This document shows positions 1 to 8,922 of a stretch of 64,000 nucleotides of DNA, piece by piece. Location: NCBI GenBank assembly GCA_937775265.1, contig CALKBV010000006.1, positions 124,001-188,000 on the forward strand, read 5' to 3'. Source of the stretch: an uncultured Pseudomonadales bacterium (lineage in GTDB: Bacteria; Pseudomonadota; Gammaproteobacteria; Pseudomonadales; Azotimanducaceae). Position 1 is the first letter of the stretch; each line of letters begins with the position of its first letter. The notes beneath the pieces were generated by a model, which did not search any database, had not been told where the DNA came from, and worked only from the letters and a program-made list of their open reading frames with translations. Position numbers and translations under genes: made by a program.

Positions 1-2
1 CC

Positions 3-1352
3 ATGGTCATGGGCGTTGGCCGAGTCAACGCCGACATCGTCGGTGAGGAAAATGCGCGCTGCGTGGCGATGTCGTATGACTACACAGTGCTTGCCGGTAC
101 CCAAGGCAAGAAAAATCATAAGAAACAAGACCGCATGTTTGGCGTCGCCGAAAAATACCGCCTACCCATTGTTATTTACACTGAGGGCGGCGGCGGTCGC
201 ACCTACAATGGCCCTAATCCCGGTCCAAGCACTGTGGATTCGGTGGGCGGACTAAATGTCGCGACCTGGCGAGAACTGGGCAAGTGTTCAGGGCTTGTAC
301 CAATTGTTGGTATCGGTTCAGGTTTTTGTTTTGCCGGTAATGTCGTCCTACTCGGCGCCTGTGATGTCATCATTGCGACTGAAGACTCCAGTTTGGGCAT
401 CGGTGGCCCAGCCATGATCGAAGGCGGCGGACTAGGCGCCTATGCGCCAGGTGAAGTCGGTCCGATCAGCATCCAGGAACCAAATGGTGTCATCGACATC
501 GTGGTCAAAGACGAAGTTGAAGCCACCGTCACCGCCAAGCACTACCTTTCATTCTTCCAAGGTAACAGCCAACAATGGCAAGCAAACGACCAACGCAAGT
601 TGCGTCATATCGTCCCAGAAAATCGCCGCGCGGTTTACAGCATTCGTGAAGTGATCGACACCCTTGCTGACACGGATTCCATGCTTGAGCTACGGCCCAA
701 GTTTGGGCTGGCGATGGTGACCGCCTTCATACGTATCGAAGGCAAAGCCGTAGGGGTGATCGCAAATAACTCCAACTCGCCTACTGGCGGCGCCATAGAT
801 TCTGATGCCGCCGACAAAGCATCGCGATTCATGCAACTGTGTGATGCGTTTGATATCCCTATCCTTTCGCTGATCGATTGTCCGGGTAATATGGTAGGGC
901 CAGAAGCTGAGAAAGAAGCACTTATTCGCCACTGCGGTCGCATGTACGTGGCTGGCGCCAACCTTACCGTGCCGGTCTTTGTCGTAGTTCTGCGCAAAGC
1001 GTACGGGCTAGGCGCACTGGCAATGGCCGGAGGTAGTTTCGACGAAACCTTCTTTGCAATTTCATGGCCGACCGGCGAATTTGCGGGCATGGGTCTCGAA
1101 GGTCAGATCAAACTCGGGCGCCGTAATGAACTCGCAGCGATCAAGGACATTCCAGAACGAAAAGCCCGCTACGATCAACTGGTTGCTAACGCTTACGATT
1201 GGTCACGCGCACTGAACGCCGGAACTGTTTTTGAGGTTGATGACGTCATCGATCCGGCAGATACCCGTAAATGGATTGTCATGGGCCTCGATTCCTCGCC
1301 ACCTGTTATCCCACGTGCTGGTAAAAAACATGCATGGATCGACACCTGGTAG
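3..1352 (+). CDS. Acyl-CoA carboxylase carboxyltransferase (5' partial)
   Basis: This is the carboxyltransferase part of a biotin-dependent acyl-CoA carboxylase (propionyl-, methylcrotonyl- or related CoA), which moves carboxyl from carboxybiotin to the acyl-CoA. Two crotonase-like halves are visible. The first has a glycine-rich GGGGRTYNG segment near residue 60. The second has SPTGGAIDSDAADKASR near residue 255 and DCPGNMVGPEAE near 290, both typical of the family. The frame is open at the left edge and intact family members carry roughly 60-100 more N-terminal residues, so the true start lies outside the window. It may even be the C-terminal part of a fused biotin carboxylase/carboxyltransferase protein; the window cannot show which. 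It ends 119 bp before the first IS91-like end. Confidence 0.85.
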   Translation: MVMGVGRVNADIVGEENARCVAMSYDYTVLAGTQGKKNHKKQDRMFGVAEKYRLPIVIYTEGGGGRTYNGPNPGPSTVDSVGGLNVATWRELGKCSGLVPIVGIGSGFCFAGNVVLLGACDVIIATEDSSLGIGGPAMIEGGGLGAYAPGEVGPISIQEPNGVIDIVVKDEVEATVTAKHYLSFFQGNSQQWQANDQRKLRHIVPENRRAVYSIREVIDTLADTDSMLELRPKFGLAMVTAFIRIEGKAVGVIANNSNSPTGGAIDSDAADKASRFMQLCDAFDIPILSLIDCPGNMVGPEAEKEALIRHCGRMYVAGANLTVPVFVVVLRKAYGLGALAMAGGSFDETFFAISWPTGEFAGMGLEGQIKLGRRNELAAIKDIPERKARYDQLVANAYDWSRALNAGTVFEVDDVIDPADTRKWIVMGLDSSPPVIPRAGKKHAWIDTW

Positions 1353-1470
1353 ACCCATCCTGCTTCTGGTTCGGCTATTGGCAGGAAAAGCTGGAACGCT
1401 GCGTTTTTGGGTCCAGTTGACCAACGATCGGCGCTCTGACTTCCTAGTTGCGACATCCAAAATCTGGTTT

Positions 1471-1566
1471 TATCGTCAGGACTACTCTTTCATAAAACAA
1501 GCAGGTACCAATCTGATTCGATACCCAGACTCTCGATCGAAAAGCCCTGTTATAATCCCTATCCTC
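1471..1566 (+). repeat. IS91-like terminal repeat, copy A (end only)
   Basis: This is about 96 bp matching the outer end of the dispersed element also found near 3.6, 5.7, 7.1, 14.3, 16.0 and 20.2 kb. It contains the shared block CTCTTTCATAAAACAAGCAGG, the CTCGATCGAAAAG palindrome region and the terminal CTATCCTC. The boundary at 1566 faces the MFS gene that starts 63 bp later. No transposase sequence remains. Confidence 0.75.
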
Positions 1567-1629
1567 TGTTGTTGTACCCGGTTGCTAAAATCGTAACAAT
1601 GAAGCCCCATAGCTGAATATGGCAGGTAG

Positions 1630-3048
1630 ATGACATCCACCACCGTCGCGCCGACTAACGATCAAGATACGTACCCGAGCATTGGTTCTGCCAGTTATTG
1701 CCTTGGATTGTTATTCACCGCCTATATCCTATCCTTCATCGATCGCCAGATACTCTCTTTGTTAGTTGGCCCCATACGAGCAGATTTTGGCATTTCTGAT
1801 TTCGAATACAGCCTCCTAGCAGGAGCTGCATTTGCCGTTCTTTATGCGATTGCTGGTTTGCCTCTGGGGCGACTGGCAGACAGGTATTCCAGACGTTTGA
1901 TTGTTTCGGGGTCTGTTTTTTTCTGGAGTATCATGACGGTCACCTGCGGCCTGACTCAAAATTTCAGCCAACTTTTTGTTGCAAGGATGGGCGTTGGTGC
2001 TGGAGAAGCCGGCTTGTCGCCACCGGCCTACTCCCTGATCCTAGACAGTTTTCGGCCCGCCCACTCTGGCTACGCCATGTCTTTCTACAAACTTGGGGTG
2101 AAAATTGGCGCGGGATTAGCATTGGTTGTTGGTGGTGTCCTGTACGATTTTTACGATAGTCTGGGGACTATCGAATTTGCCCTGGTTGGCGTCGTCAAAC
2201 CCTGGCAGGCAACTATTATTAGTGTCGGCGCGCCGGGCATCCTGCTTAGTTTCTTCTTCCTGACGGTAAAAGAGCCAACGAGAAAAGGCCTGGTGATTCG
2301 TGACGGTAAGTCTGAACCGCAGATTCCTCTGAAAGAAGTTGCTGGTTACATGTGGGAAAGAAGACGGACTTATCTGTGTTTGTTATTTGGCTCTTCCATG
2401 ATGGCCATGGCGCAGTATGGCAGTGGTGCATGGTATCCGGAATTGTTCACTCGTAACTACGGGTTATCGAAAAGCGAAGCCGGGGTTTCATTCGGCATGA
2501 TCATCCTGGTTTCAGGCAGCGTTGGCATTATGTTGGCCGCGTGGTGCGCAAATCAGTTGAAAAAACGAGGCTATCAGGATGCCAACGTCCGCACCATGCT
2601 GGCCGCCTCAATAATCGCAATTCCTTTCTCAACTATCGCCCCACTGGCCGGTACTGCTGATATGACGCTGATACTATTGTGGCCAGCGGTGATGTTGTCG
2701 GGCTCGTACCTGGGAATCATGGCGGTGTCGATCGTAGAAATCACCCCTAACCAGATGCGTGGCCAGATCACCGCCGTTTACATCTTTGCGACCAGCATGA
2801 TCGGCATGGCATTAGGCGGCAGCATCTTAGCGGCGTTTACAGATTTCCTCTATCAGGATGACGCGTTGTTACACTATTCCATTGCGACGGCCAACGTAAT
2901 TTTCTACCCCATCGCTGCGGCATTGTTCTGGTATTGCCTACCTGCCTACCGAAATTCGATGAAAGAGTCAGAGAGCTGGAGAAGTTATGGGAGTCACAGT
3001 ATAGAGTCAGAGGGTCACAGTGAAGGGTCAGAGTACTATGGCAATTAG
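1630..3048 (+). CDS. MFS transporter, Spinster-like
   Basis: This is an inner-membrane major facilitator of 472 residues with about 12 hydrophobic segments. The first helix carries FIDRQILSLL, followed by the helix 2-3 loop GRLADRYSRR, the usual pattern of bacterial Spinster-like carriers annotated near steroid and aromatic degradation genes. The substrate cannot be told from sequence. The start ATG has only a weak GCAGGTAG upstream. The last 25 residues are a polar, repetitive tail (SESWRSYGSHSIESEGHSEG) encoded by imperfect GAGTCA repeats, probably added after the last helix. The gene begins 63 bp after a repeat end, so its promoter may lie in that end (inference). It resembles the carrier at 18548-20122, which also abuts a repeat end. 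Confidence 0.88.
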   Translation: MTSTTVAPTNDQDTYPSIGSASYCLGLLFTAYILSFIDRQILSLLVGPIRADFGISDFEYSLLAGAAFAVLYAIAGLPLGRLADRYSRRLIVSGSVFFWSIMTVTCGLTQNFSQLFVARMGVGAGEAGLSPPAYSLILDSFRPAHSGYAMSFYKLGVKIGAGLALVVGGVLYDFYDSLGTIEFALVGVVKPWQATIISVGAPGILLSFFFLTVKEPTRKGLVIRDGKSEPQIPLKEVAGYMWERRRTYLCLLFGSSMMAMAQYGSGAWYPELFTRNYGLSKSEAGVSFGMIILVSGSVGIMLAAWCANQLKKRGYQDANVRTMLAASIIAIPFSTIAPLAGTADMTLILLWPAVMLSGSYLGIMAVSIVEITPNQMRGQITAVYIFATSMIGMALGGSILAAFTDFLYQDDALLHYSIATANVIFYPIAAALFWYCLPAYRNSMKESESWRSYGSHSIESEGHSEGSEYYGN

Positions 3049-3291
3049 ATGAAAACGCCCGTTAAATTTTCCCGTTGCCCAACCTCCCAACCACCAACCC
3101 CAACGGATACCAATGCAGTTCTCGCCCCTTAGATATATTGTCTATTACAATCAGAACAACTTCTACGAGTAAAATCTAAAGTGCTGGTCAGCATAGAAGA
3201 TGAAGCCTGTGGTAGCGTCGGACCAGCGGCGCATTCAAAATGACCAAGGCAGAAAAGATTAAAAGCGCTAACAGCTCGACATAAAACAACA

Positions 3292-3498
3292 GCGTGGCTT
3301 AAGCGTGTATTTGATATCGATATTTCTGTCTGTCCGCTGTGCGGCGGTACCCTGCGGGTGATCGCAGATGTCACCGATCCGGACGCGATCCAAACCATTC
3401 TGGCGCATCTGAGGCAACGCGCGCCACCTGATGCTGTGCGCCGGCAAAGGCCGGGCAAGGGCCGCAAAACGATCTCTTTGCCGCTAGCTGATGGTTGA
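3292..3498 (+). pseudogene. IS91-family-like transposase, C-terminal remnant
   Basis: Translated in frame, this stretch gives LKRVFDIDISVCPLCGGTLR followed by VIADVTDPDAIQTILAHL and a basic tail ending at TGA 3496-3498. The pattern LKRVF-I-I-CP-CGG-L-VIA-I-DP-I-ILAHL is the conserved C-terminus of IS91-family (Y2 HUH) transposases. The catalytic N-terminal part is absent. The 243 bp upstream of it hold nothing I can recognise. This is the best preserved of three remnants (others at 6733-6924 and 13989-14171). Confidence 0.72.
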
Positions 3499-3712
3499 AA
3501 CCACGGCAGCGCATTTCTCCCTACGCCAACAGAAAAGCACCTTGGCTAATCGCCCATCACCAGGTCAGCCAATAACCACAAACAACAAAAACTTGGTAGC
3601 GTTTAACCACTAATCGTCATACCGCTCCACTCTTTCATAAAACAAGCAGGCAACCGATCTGATTCGATACTCAGACTTTCGATCGAAAAGCCCTGTTATA
3701 ATTCCTATCCTC
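3499..3712 (+). repeat. IS91-like terminal repeat, copy B (full length)
   Basis: This is the noncoding 3' end that follows the transposase remnant, about 214 bp. It runs from the remnant stop through CGCCCATCACCAGGTCAGCC, CAACAAAAACTTGGTAGCG and CTCTTTCATAAAACAAGCAGG to the palindrome TTTCGATCGAAA and the terminal CCTATCCTC. The next base after 3712 is where the seven copies stop resembling each other. The end faces the BVMO gene, 99 bp away. Confidence 0.78.
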
Positions 3713-3811
3713 TGGCGCATGTTGCCCCTCGCCCAAGCCATTCATGGATCCCGACTTGATCTGCTGGTAACAATGCACTAAAACTAAGGTATCATTTCAC
3801 GGTACCCAAGC

Positions 3812-5656
3812 ATGTCAGTTACTCCGTCGGCACTATCACCTGAAAACTTAGGCTTCAATCCCGATCAGCTCGCTGATCGCTATCGCCACGAACGGGACAA
3901 GCGAGTAAGGGCTGATGCCGAGTCTCAGTTTGTAAAGGTCACCCACGATTCCGTTTTCGCCAACAAGTATCTTGAAAATGACCCCTACTGTGAACCTATG
4001 GAGCGGGGTCCAATCAAAGATGAACGCGAAGTAATCATTATTGGCGGGGGCTGGGTCGGTATGATGACCGCAGCACGACTAACCCAGGCAGGCGTTAGCG
4101 ATGTGCGCATCGTCGAAAGCGCGGCAGATTTCGGCGGCACTTGGTATTGGAATCGCTATCCCGGAGCACAATGCGATATTGAATCCTACAGTTACCTGCC
4201 ACTCCTAGAAGAAACCGGTTATGTACCGAAGTTGCGCTATTCCTATTCACCAGAAATTTTCGAGCACGCCCAGAGGATCGGAAAACACTTTGATCTGTAT
4301 AAGGATGCTGTATTCCAGACTTGGGTAACGGAGCTGCGCTGGCTCGAAGACGAATCGATGTGGTTAGTTTCGACCAACCGTGGCGATGAGATGAAAGCCC
4401 GCTATGTTTGCATGGGCACAGGCCCTGCCAATCGCCCCCGTCTACCAGGTATTGAAGGCGCGGATCAGTTTAAAGGCCACACATTTCACACCTGCCGTTG
4501 GGACTACGATTATACCGGTGGCGATCACGATGGAAATTTGACCAACCTCGCTGACAAAAAGGTGGCCATTATCGGCACCGGCGCAACGGCCATCCAGTGC
4601 GTGCCAGCACTGGGTGCCAGTGCTAAAGAGCTATATGTCATTCAGCGCACGCCTTCTTCCGTCGATGCTCGCAACAACTCTGAGACCGATCCAGAATGGG
4701 CGGCCGGCCTCAAACCAGGATGGCAAGCGCTCAGGCAGAAACGATTTGGGGACGCTTTTCTTGGCGGACCAATAGCGCCTGAGTTTCAGGACGAAGGCTG
4801 GACACGCATGGTGCGCAATCTTCAGGCTCTCAAAGAGCAAGCCGGCGATGTACCCATGGAAGAGCTAGCCAATCTCGCTCAACTGGCAGACTTCAAAACC
4901 ATGGAGCAGATCCGCAGTCTTGTTGACGAATCCGTGGAGGATCCCGAGGTTGCCAGTAAATTAAAGGCGTTCTACAACCAATTCTGCAAACGCCCGACAT
5001 TCAACGACGACTATCTGGCCACGTTCAATCGACCCAACGTAGAACTGGTTGATGTCAGTGACGCTAAAGGCGTGGATCGAATTACTGAAAAAGGTTTGGT
5101 CGCAAACGGACGTGAATATGAGGTGGACTGTATCATCTACGCCAGCGGCTTCGAGATCACCAGTAGCTACGAACGGCGGATCGGTATTCCTATTTTTGGT
5201 AACAATGGGCAATCCATCTATGAGCATTGGGACGAAGGCATGCGCAGCATGCATGGCCTCATGTCACACGGATTTCCGAATCTTTTCCTCTGTGGCGGGC
5301 TGTTCGTCTTCCAATTAGGGGCAAATTACGCCTACGGTGTTGATGTTCAGGCTGAACAAGTGGCCTACACCGTGAGTCAACTGACGAAACGCGGCGTGAA
5401 ATCTGCAAACGTCAGTCGATCTGCCGAAGAACAGTGGATCGAAGACCAGCTAAGCCCAGAAGGAGCAGACGCGTTGTTCGTGCTTGGCGGCTCCGCAGAC
5501 AGTTGCACGCCCGGTTACTACAACCAGGAAGGCACAGCCCAAAGGTATCGCGATGTTCGGTTGGAATCCTACGGCAAAGGCCTCGGAGCCTATCGCAAAG
5601 TGCTCCGCAATTGGCGTGCGCAGGGGGATTTAGAAGGGCTGGATCTGACAAGCTAA
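3812..5656 (+). CDS. Baeyer-Villiger monooxygenase (flavin-containing)
   Basis: This is a cytosolic FAD- and NADPH-dependent monooxygenase that would insert oxygen next to a ketone, making an ester or lactone. The 614-residue protein has an N-terminal extension of about 70 residues. The FAD motif IIGGGWVG follows at 76-83, then GGTWYWNRYPGAQCD at 108-122 as in known BVMOs, the fingerprint FKGHTFHTCRWD at 220-231 (F-x-G-x3-H-x3-W-D), and the NADPH motif GTGATA at 255-260. The N-terminal extension and length recall the large BVMOs acting on macrocyclic ketones and steroids, but the substrate is not settled by sequence. It is boxed exactly by two inward-facing repeat ends (3712 and 5670). Only 13 bp separate its stop from the second end. 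Confidence 0.9.
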   Translation: MSVTPSALSPENLGFNPDQLADRYRHERDKRVRADAESQFVKVTHDSVFANKYLENDPYCEPMERGPIKDEREVIIIGGGWVGMMTAARLTQAGVSDVRIVESAADFGGTWYWNRYPGAQCDIESYSYLPLLEETGYVPKLRYSYSPEIFEHAQRIGKHFDLYKDAVFQTWVTELRWLEDESMWLVSTNRGDEMKARYVCMGTGPANRPRLPGIEGADQFKGHTFHTCRWDYDYTGGDHDGNLTNLADKKVAIIGTGATAIQCVPALGASAKELYVIQRTPSSVDARNNSETDPEWAAGLKPGWQALRQKRFGDAFLGGPIAPEFQDEGWTRMVRNLQALKEQAGDVPMEELANLAQLADFKTMEQIRSLVDESVEDPEVASKLKAFYNQFCKRPTFNDDYLATFNRPNVELVDVSDAKGVDRITEKGLVANGREYEVDCIIYASGFEITSSYERRIGIPIFGNNGQSIYEHWDEGMRSMHGLMSHGFPNLFLCGGLFVFQLGANYAYGVDVQAEQVAYTVSQLTKRGVKSANVSRSAEEQWIEDQLSPEGADALFVLGGSADSCTPGYYNQEGTAQRYRDVRLESYGKGLGAYRKVLRNWRAQGDLEGLDLTS

Positions 5657-5669
5657 AAACCTGCAGACT

Positions 5670-5862
5670 GAGAATAGGCATTTTAACAGGGCTTTTCGAG
5701 CGAAAGTCTGAGTATCAAGTCAGCGCGGTTGACTACTTGTTTTATGAAAGAGTGGAGCCGTATGACCAGCAGTGGTTAACCGCGACCAAGTTTTTTGTTG
5801 TTGGTGGTTAGCGGCTGACCTACTGATGGACGATTAGCCAACGTCATTTTCTGTTGGCGTAG
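5670..5862 (-). repeat. IS91-like terminal repeat, copy C (inverted)
   Basis: This is the reverse complement of the noncoding element end: GAGAATAGG at the boundary, CTTTTCGAGCGAAAG at the palindrome, CTTGTTTTATGAAAGAGTGG, CAAGTTTTTTGTTG and CTGTTGGCGTAG. It lacks the transposase tail. Its outer boundary points left at the BVMO stop codon, making an inward-facing pair with copy B. Confidence 0.77.
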
Positions 5863-5892
5863 CTGTCGTTTAACCCGCAGTGATATGCCAGA

Positions 5893-6681
5893 ATGCCGCC
5901 TATGGATCTATCTGGAAAAGTCGCTGTTGTTACGGGTGCCGCTGATGGCATCGGTCGCGCCTCCGCACTAGCTTTCGCCAGGCACGGAGCAACGGTTGTG
6001 CTTGCAGACGTTCAAGACACGTTAAACCGGGAAGCTGCCGATCAGGTGAAACAGGAAACCGGTCAGGATTGTATCGCCGTGACCTGCGACGTAAGCATCG
6101 ATGATGACCTCAAAGCGCTCCTTCAAACGACTATTGATCGTTATGGCCAGTGCGACATTTTACTCAATAATGCCGGCATTATCGTCACCGGCGACGTGCT
6201 GGACCTTGACCCTAATGACTTCGACAGGGTCCTGAATGTTAATCTACGGTCTTATTTTGTATTGAGCCAACTTGTCGCCAGGCACATGATCGAAAAGAAA
6301 ATTGAGGGCGCTATTATCAACATGGCATCTTTGAATTCGATTCTGGCGATACCCAATCAACTAGCCTACGTCACATCAAAAGGTGGCGTGCAACAATTGA
6401 CCAAAGCGACCGCGCTCAGGCTCGCCGAACACAACATAAGGGTTAATGCGATCGGGCCCGGCTCAATCAAAACCAAGGTTCTTGACGCCGTTATGACTGA
6501 CGATGAGGCAAGACGAAGGATACTTTCACGCACCCCGCTGGGACGGTTGGGGGAGCCAGCGGAAGTGGCCAGCATTGCGGTATTTCTTGCCAGTGACTAT
6601 GCGTCTTATCTAACAGGGCAGACCATTTATCCGGATGGTGGGCGCGCGGCATTGAACTACACCGTGCCGGTCGAGGACTAG
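5893..6681 (+). CDS. SDR family oxidoreductase
   Basis: This is a classical short-chain dehydrogenase/reductase of 262 residues, probably interconverting an alcohol and a ketone with NAD(P)H. Visible motifs are the cofactor loop TGAADGIG (14-21), NNAG (92-95), the catalytic serine region near 146-149, and Tyr159-x3-Lys163 in YVTSK. The C-terminal PDGGR is also typical. ATG 5893 is used; ATG 5902 is an alternative, and neither has a strong ribosome site. It lies 30 bp from the inner side of copy C and about 50 bp before the next transposase remnant. An alcohol dehydrogenase acting before or after the BVMO would make sense, but that is inference. Confidence 0.88.
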   Translation: MPPMDLSGKVAVVTGAADGIGRASALAFARHGATVVLADVQDTLNREAADQVKQETGQDCIAVTCDVSIDDDLKALLQTTIDRYGQCDILLNNAGIIVTGDVLDLDPNDFDRVLNVNLRSYFVLSQLVARHMIEKKIEGAIINMASLNSILAIPNQLAYVTSKGGVQQLTKATALRLAEHNIRVNAIGPGSIKTKVLDAVMTDDEARRRILSRTPLGRLGEPAEVASIAVFLASDYASYLTGQTIYPDGGRAALNYTVPVED

Positions 6682-6732
6682 TTAGCCCGCCCGCTTCAGA
6701 AAACGAACAGGCCCTGCTAGATAATACTGCAG

Positions 6733-6924
6733 ATGAACACAACACTGGGGCGACAACGACGCCGCGCCACCCGGCTCGATCGAGCACTGCCAAGCACGTC
6801 ACTGAGTTGGGCGGAGCGGCTCAAGCGTGTATTTGATATCGATATTTCTGTCTGTCCGCTGTGCTGCGGTAAAGACCCGGTCAAGGGCCGCAAAACGATC
6901 TCTTTGCCGCTATCTGATGGTTGA
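6733..6924 (+). pseudogene. IS91-family-like transposase remnant with internal deletion
   Basis: This is an open stretch of 63 codons whose middle, WAERLKRVFDIDISVCPLC, equals the remnant at 3292-3498. It also keeps about 25 residues further upstream than that copy. After the second cysteine pair about 30 codons are missing, and the frame rejoins at KGRKTISLPLSDG. It is therefore not a working protein. It is useful as the copy reaching furthest 5'. Confidence 0.7.
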
Positions 6925-7139
6925 ATCCACGGCCGCGCATTTATCCCTACGCCATCGGAAAATTACGTTGGTTAATCGCCCATCACCAGGTCAGCCAATA
7001 ACCACAAACAACAAAAAACTTGGTAGCGTTTAACCACTACTCGTCATACGGCGCCACTCTTCCATAAAACAAGCAGGCAACCAATCTGATTCGATATTCA
7101 GACTTTCGCTCGAAAAGCCTTGTTATAAATCCTGTCCTC
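6925..7139 (+). repeat. IS91-like terminal repeat, copy D
   Basis: This is a full noncoding end of about 215 bp, with CGCCCATCACCAGGTCAGCC, CAACAAAAAACTTGGTAGCG, AAAACAAGCAGGCAACC, the palindrome variant CTTTCGCTCGAAAAG and the terminal CCTGTCCTC. The boundary at 7139 faces the beta-hydroxylase gene, 201 bp away. That 201 bp leader holds no recognisable gene. Confidence 0.77.
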
Positions 7140-7340
7140 AGCAGATTGTTACCATTGCTGATTTATTTTGCGAGACCGCTGAGTGGTAGTCTGAAACCTG
7201 TAGTGGTGTAGATACTATCGTGCATGTCGCATGATATGCTGCGCCTGGAAAATATCTGACACAAAGACGACGGTAACGGTGCTTGCGATTTCTTTTCCAT
7301 ATTAGAATGGGTGAATTCTCAACCTTAAGGGGGTGCCAGT

Positions 7341-8312
7341 TTGGAGCTAGATCGACCTTTCTTACGTCTTCCCTACACGTTTGACGCATCACCCTTGTGC
7401 AAGGAGGTGGCGGCTTTAGCAACTGATGCCTGGCTACCACACCCATCCGGACTCGAGGGTAACAGCGCCGTTCCCCTTGTTTCTATTAACGGTGTTGCCA
7501 AAGATGGCTTTGATGGGGCGATGGCACCCACGTCTCACCTACTTCAATCGCCCTACCTGCTTCAGGTCGTAGCCAGCTTCAATGAAGTGGTAGCCCGAAG
7601 TCGACTCATGAAACTCGCGCCAGGTGCAGTGGTTCAAGAGCACGTTGATTTTAATTACCACTGGTATAGCCGGGTGAGGATTCACGTACCGATTGTGACC
7701 GACCCAGCCGTGCGCTTTTTTTGTGGGCCTGAAGAAGTTCACATGGCGGCAGGTGAGAGTTGGCTATTTGATTCCTGGCAAAGACACCGAGTGATAAATA
7801 ATAGCGACGAAGACCGCATTCATCTTGTTATCGACATCGCAGGATCGGCTAATTTTTGGAGAGCAATCCGTCGGCTACAACGTACCGAAGGGGACACGCC
7901 ACTCCAATCGATTGCCTTCGAGCCTAGCATGCAACCCCAACTCGTCACAGAGCAGTTTCCCTGCGCACCCATTATGGCGCCTGGTGAGATGTCTGCGATC
8001 GTTACCGAATTATTGAGTGACTGCGCTGCCAACGCAGAGAATGATGGCGAAATACTGGAGCACTACCACGACCTACTATTTGATTTGGTACACGACTGGC
8101 GCCGACAGTGGTCTTTGTATGGATTTTCGCCTGAGGGCATTAGCGGCTACCAGAAGCTTTTAGCCCGGGCCCGGTCGTCTTTAAAACAAGGCCCGAGAGT
8201 ATTGGTTACAAGCTCTAACAATATAGGGATAAACCCCATCATCATGCAGCGTATTCTAGGTGCCGCCTTGCAGCCTCATCGAGCTGAAGAGTTTGCTACA
8301 GGTCGTAGTTAA
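7341..8312 (+). CDS. Aspartyl/asparaginyl beta-hydroxylase family protein
   Basis: This is a predicted Fe(II)/2-oxoglutarate oxygenase of the Asp/Asn beta-hydroxylase family, which hydroxylates the beta carbon of Asp, Asn or His in proteins or peptide products. The core lies at about 95-170. HVD (101-103) would give the first two iron ligands and His149 in WQRHRVINN the third, with DRIHLVIDIAG after it as the usual 2-oxoglutarate-binding strand. The C-terminal half (about 170-323) is not recognised. The start is TTG 7341, chosen because TAAGGGGG lies seven bases upstream and no ATG fits. It is convergent with the sulfotransferase gene and overlaps it by 17 bp. Its company (two sulfotransferases and a TonB receptor) suggests a shared modification task. 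Confidence 0.82.
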   Translation: MELDRPFLRLPYTFDASPLCKEVAALATDAWLPHPSGLEGNSAVPLVSINGVAKDGFDGAMAPTSHLLQSPYLLQVVASFNEVVARSRLMKLAPGAVVQEHVDFNYHWYSRVRIHVPIVTDPAVRFFCGPEEVHMAAGESWLFDSWQRHRVINNSDEDRIHLVIDIAGSANFWRAIRRLQRTEGDTPLQSIAFEPSMQPQLVTEQFPCAPIMAPGEMSAIVTELLSDCAANAENDGEILEHYHDLLFDLVHDWRRQWSLYGFSPEGISGYQKLLARARSSLKQGPRVLVTSSNNIGINPIIMQRILGAALQPHRAEEFATGRS

Positions 8313-8922
8313 AGGTCGTGAAATCATCGGCATAAATCGTAGCCAAAGCTTGCCGAAGTTCCTCGTCTAGTAACTCAGCATATTCCTTGTGCTCGGAGCT
8401 GTTCTTCTTAGATAAGGGTTTCGTGGGTAACGAGAGAACGCTGCAGATATGATCGTAGTCACGCTGCAACGACTCATAACGGCCTACAAAGTCCATGGCG
8501 ACAACATTTGATGCTTCATCCGTTAACAGTGAGGTTTGTGACGCCACAAGAACCCGCCTCCGAAATTGTGGCCGGGTGAGTGCTTGCTTCATCCAGACAG
8601 CAGGGTCTTGGCGGTAACTTAGGTCAGTTCGCCCAAGGAAAGCACAGACCGAAACAAAACGATCAAAAGGGTGGCGCACAAACGCAAATTTAAATTGACG
8701 ATCTAGCTCCGCTTTAGGAATGGCCTTAACGAGCTGTCGATAAGCCACGTGCCCATGATTGATCGCGGCGATTTCTGCCAAGGGGGCAAGCTGCTGCCCA
8801 TACCTCAACTGCTGCTCCCAATCGCCCACACCGAGGTGAGGCCGCAGCAACTCGCGCACTGCATGGGTGCCGGTCTTAGGAACAGCGAAAAAAACAAATT
8901 GCCGGCTTGTAGAAAAAATCAT
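8296..8922 (-). CDS. Sulfotransferase family protein (small)
   Basis: This is a 208-residue PAPS-dependent sulfotransferase-like protein. The 5'-phosphosulfate loop is FFAVPKTGTHAVRELL at about 11-26. The 3'-phosphate region is FAFVRHPFDRFVSV near 79-92, with the Arg and Ser expected there. The length fits Sulfotransfer_2-type enzymes rather than the TPR-fused kind next to it. Its ATG overlaps the stop of the TPR-sulfotransferase (ATGA), so the two are probably translated together. The acceptor (sugar, lipid or peptide) cannot be deduced. Confidence 0.8.
   Translation of the reverse strand: MIFSTSRQFVFFAVPKTGTHAVRELLRPHLGVGDWEQQLRYGQQLAPLAEIAAINHGHVAYRQLVKAIPKAELDRQFKFAFVRHPFDRFVSVCAFLGRTDLSYRQDPAVWMKQALTRPQFRRRVLVASQTSLLTDEASNVVAMDFVGRYESLQRDYDHICSVLSLPTKPLSKKNSSEHKEYAELLDEELRQALATIYADDFTTFNYDL

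Noticed and set aside
6491-6802. 103-codon frame on the minus strand across the SDR end
   Set aside because: It lies over the SDR gene and repeat sequence with no protein-like pattern or ribosome site.
7201-7340. Small peptide frames in the leader of the beta-hydroxylase, as possible modified-peptide precursors
   Set aside because: The frames are 11 and 24 codons, without a ribosome site, leader pattern or Asp/Tyr-rich core; nothing supports translation.
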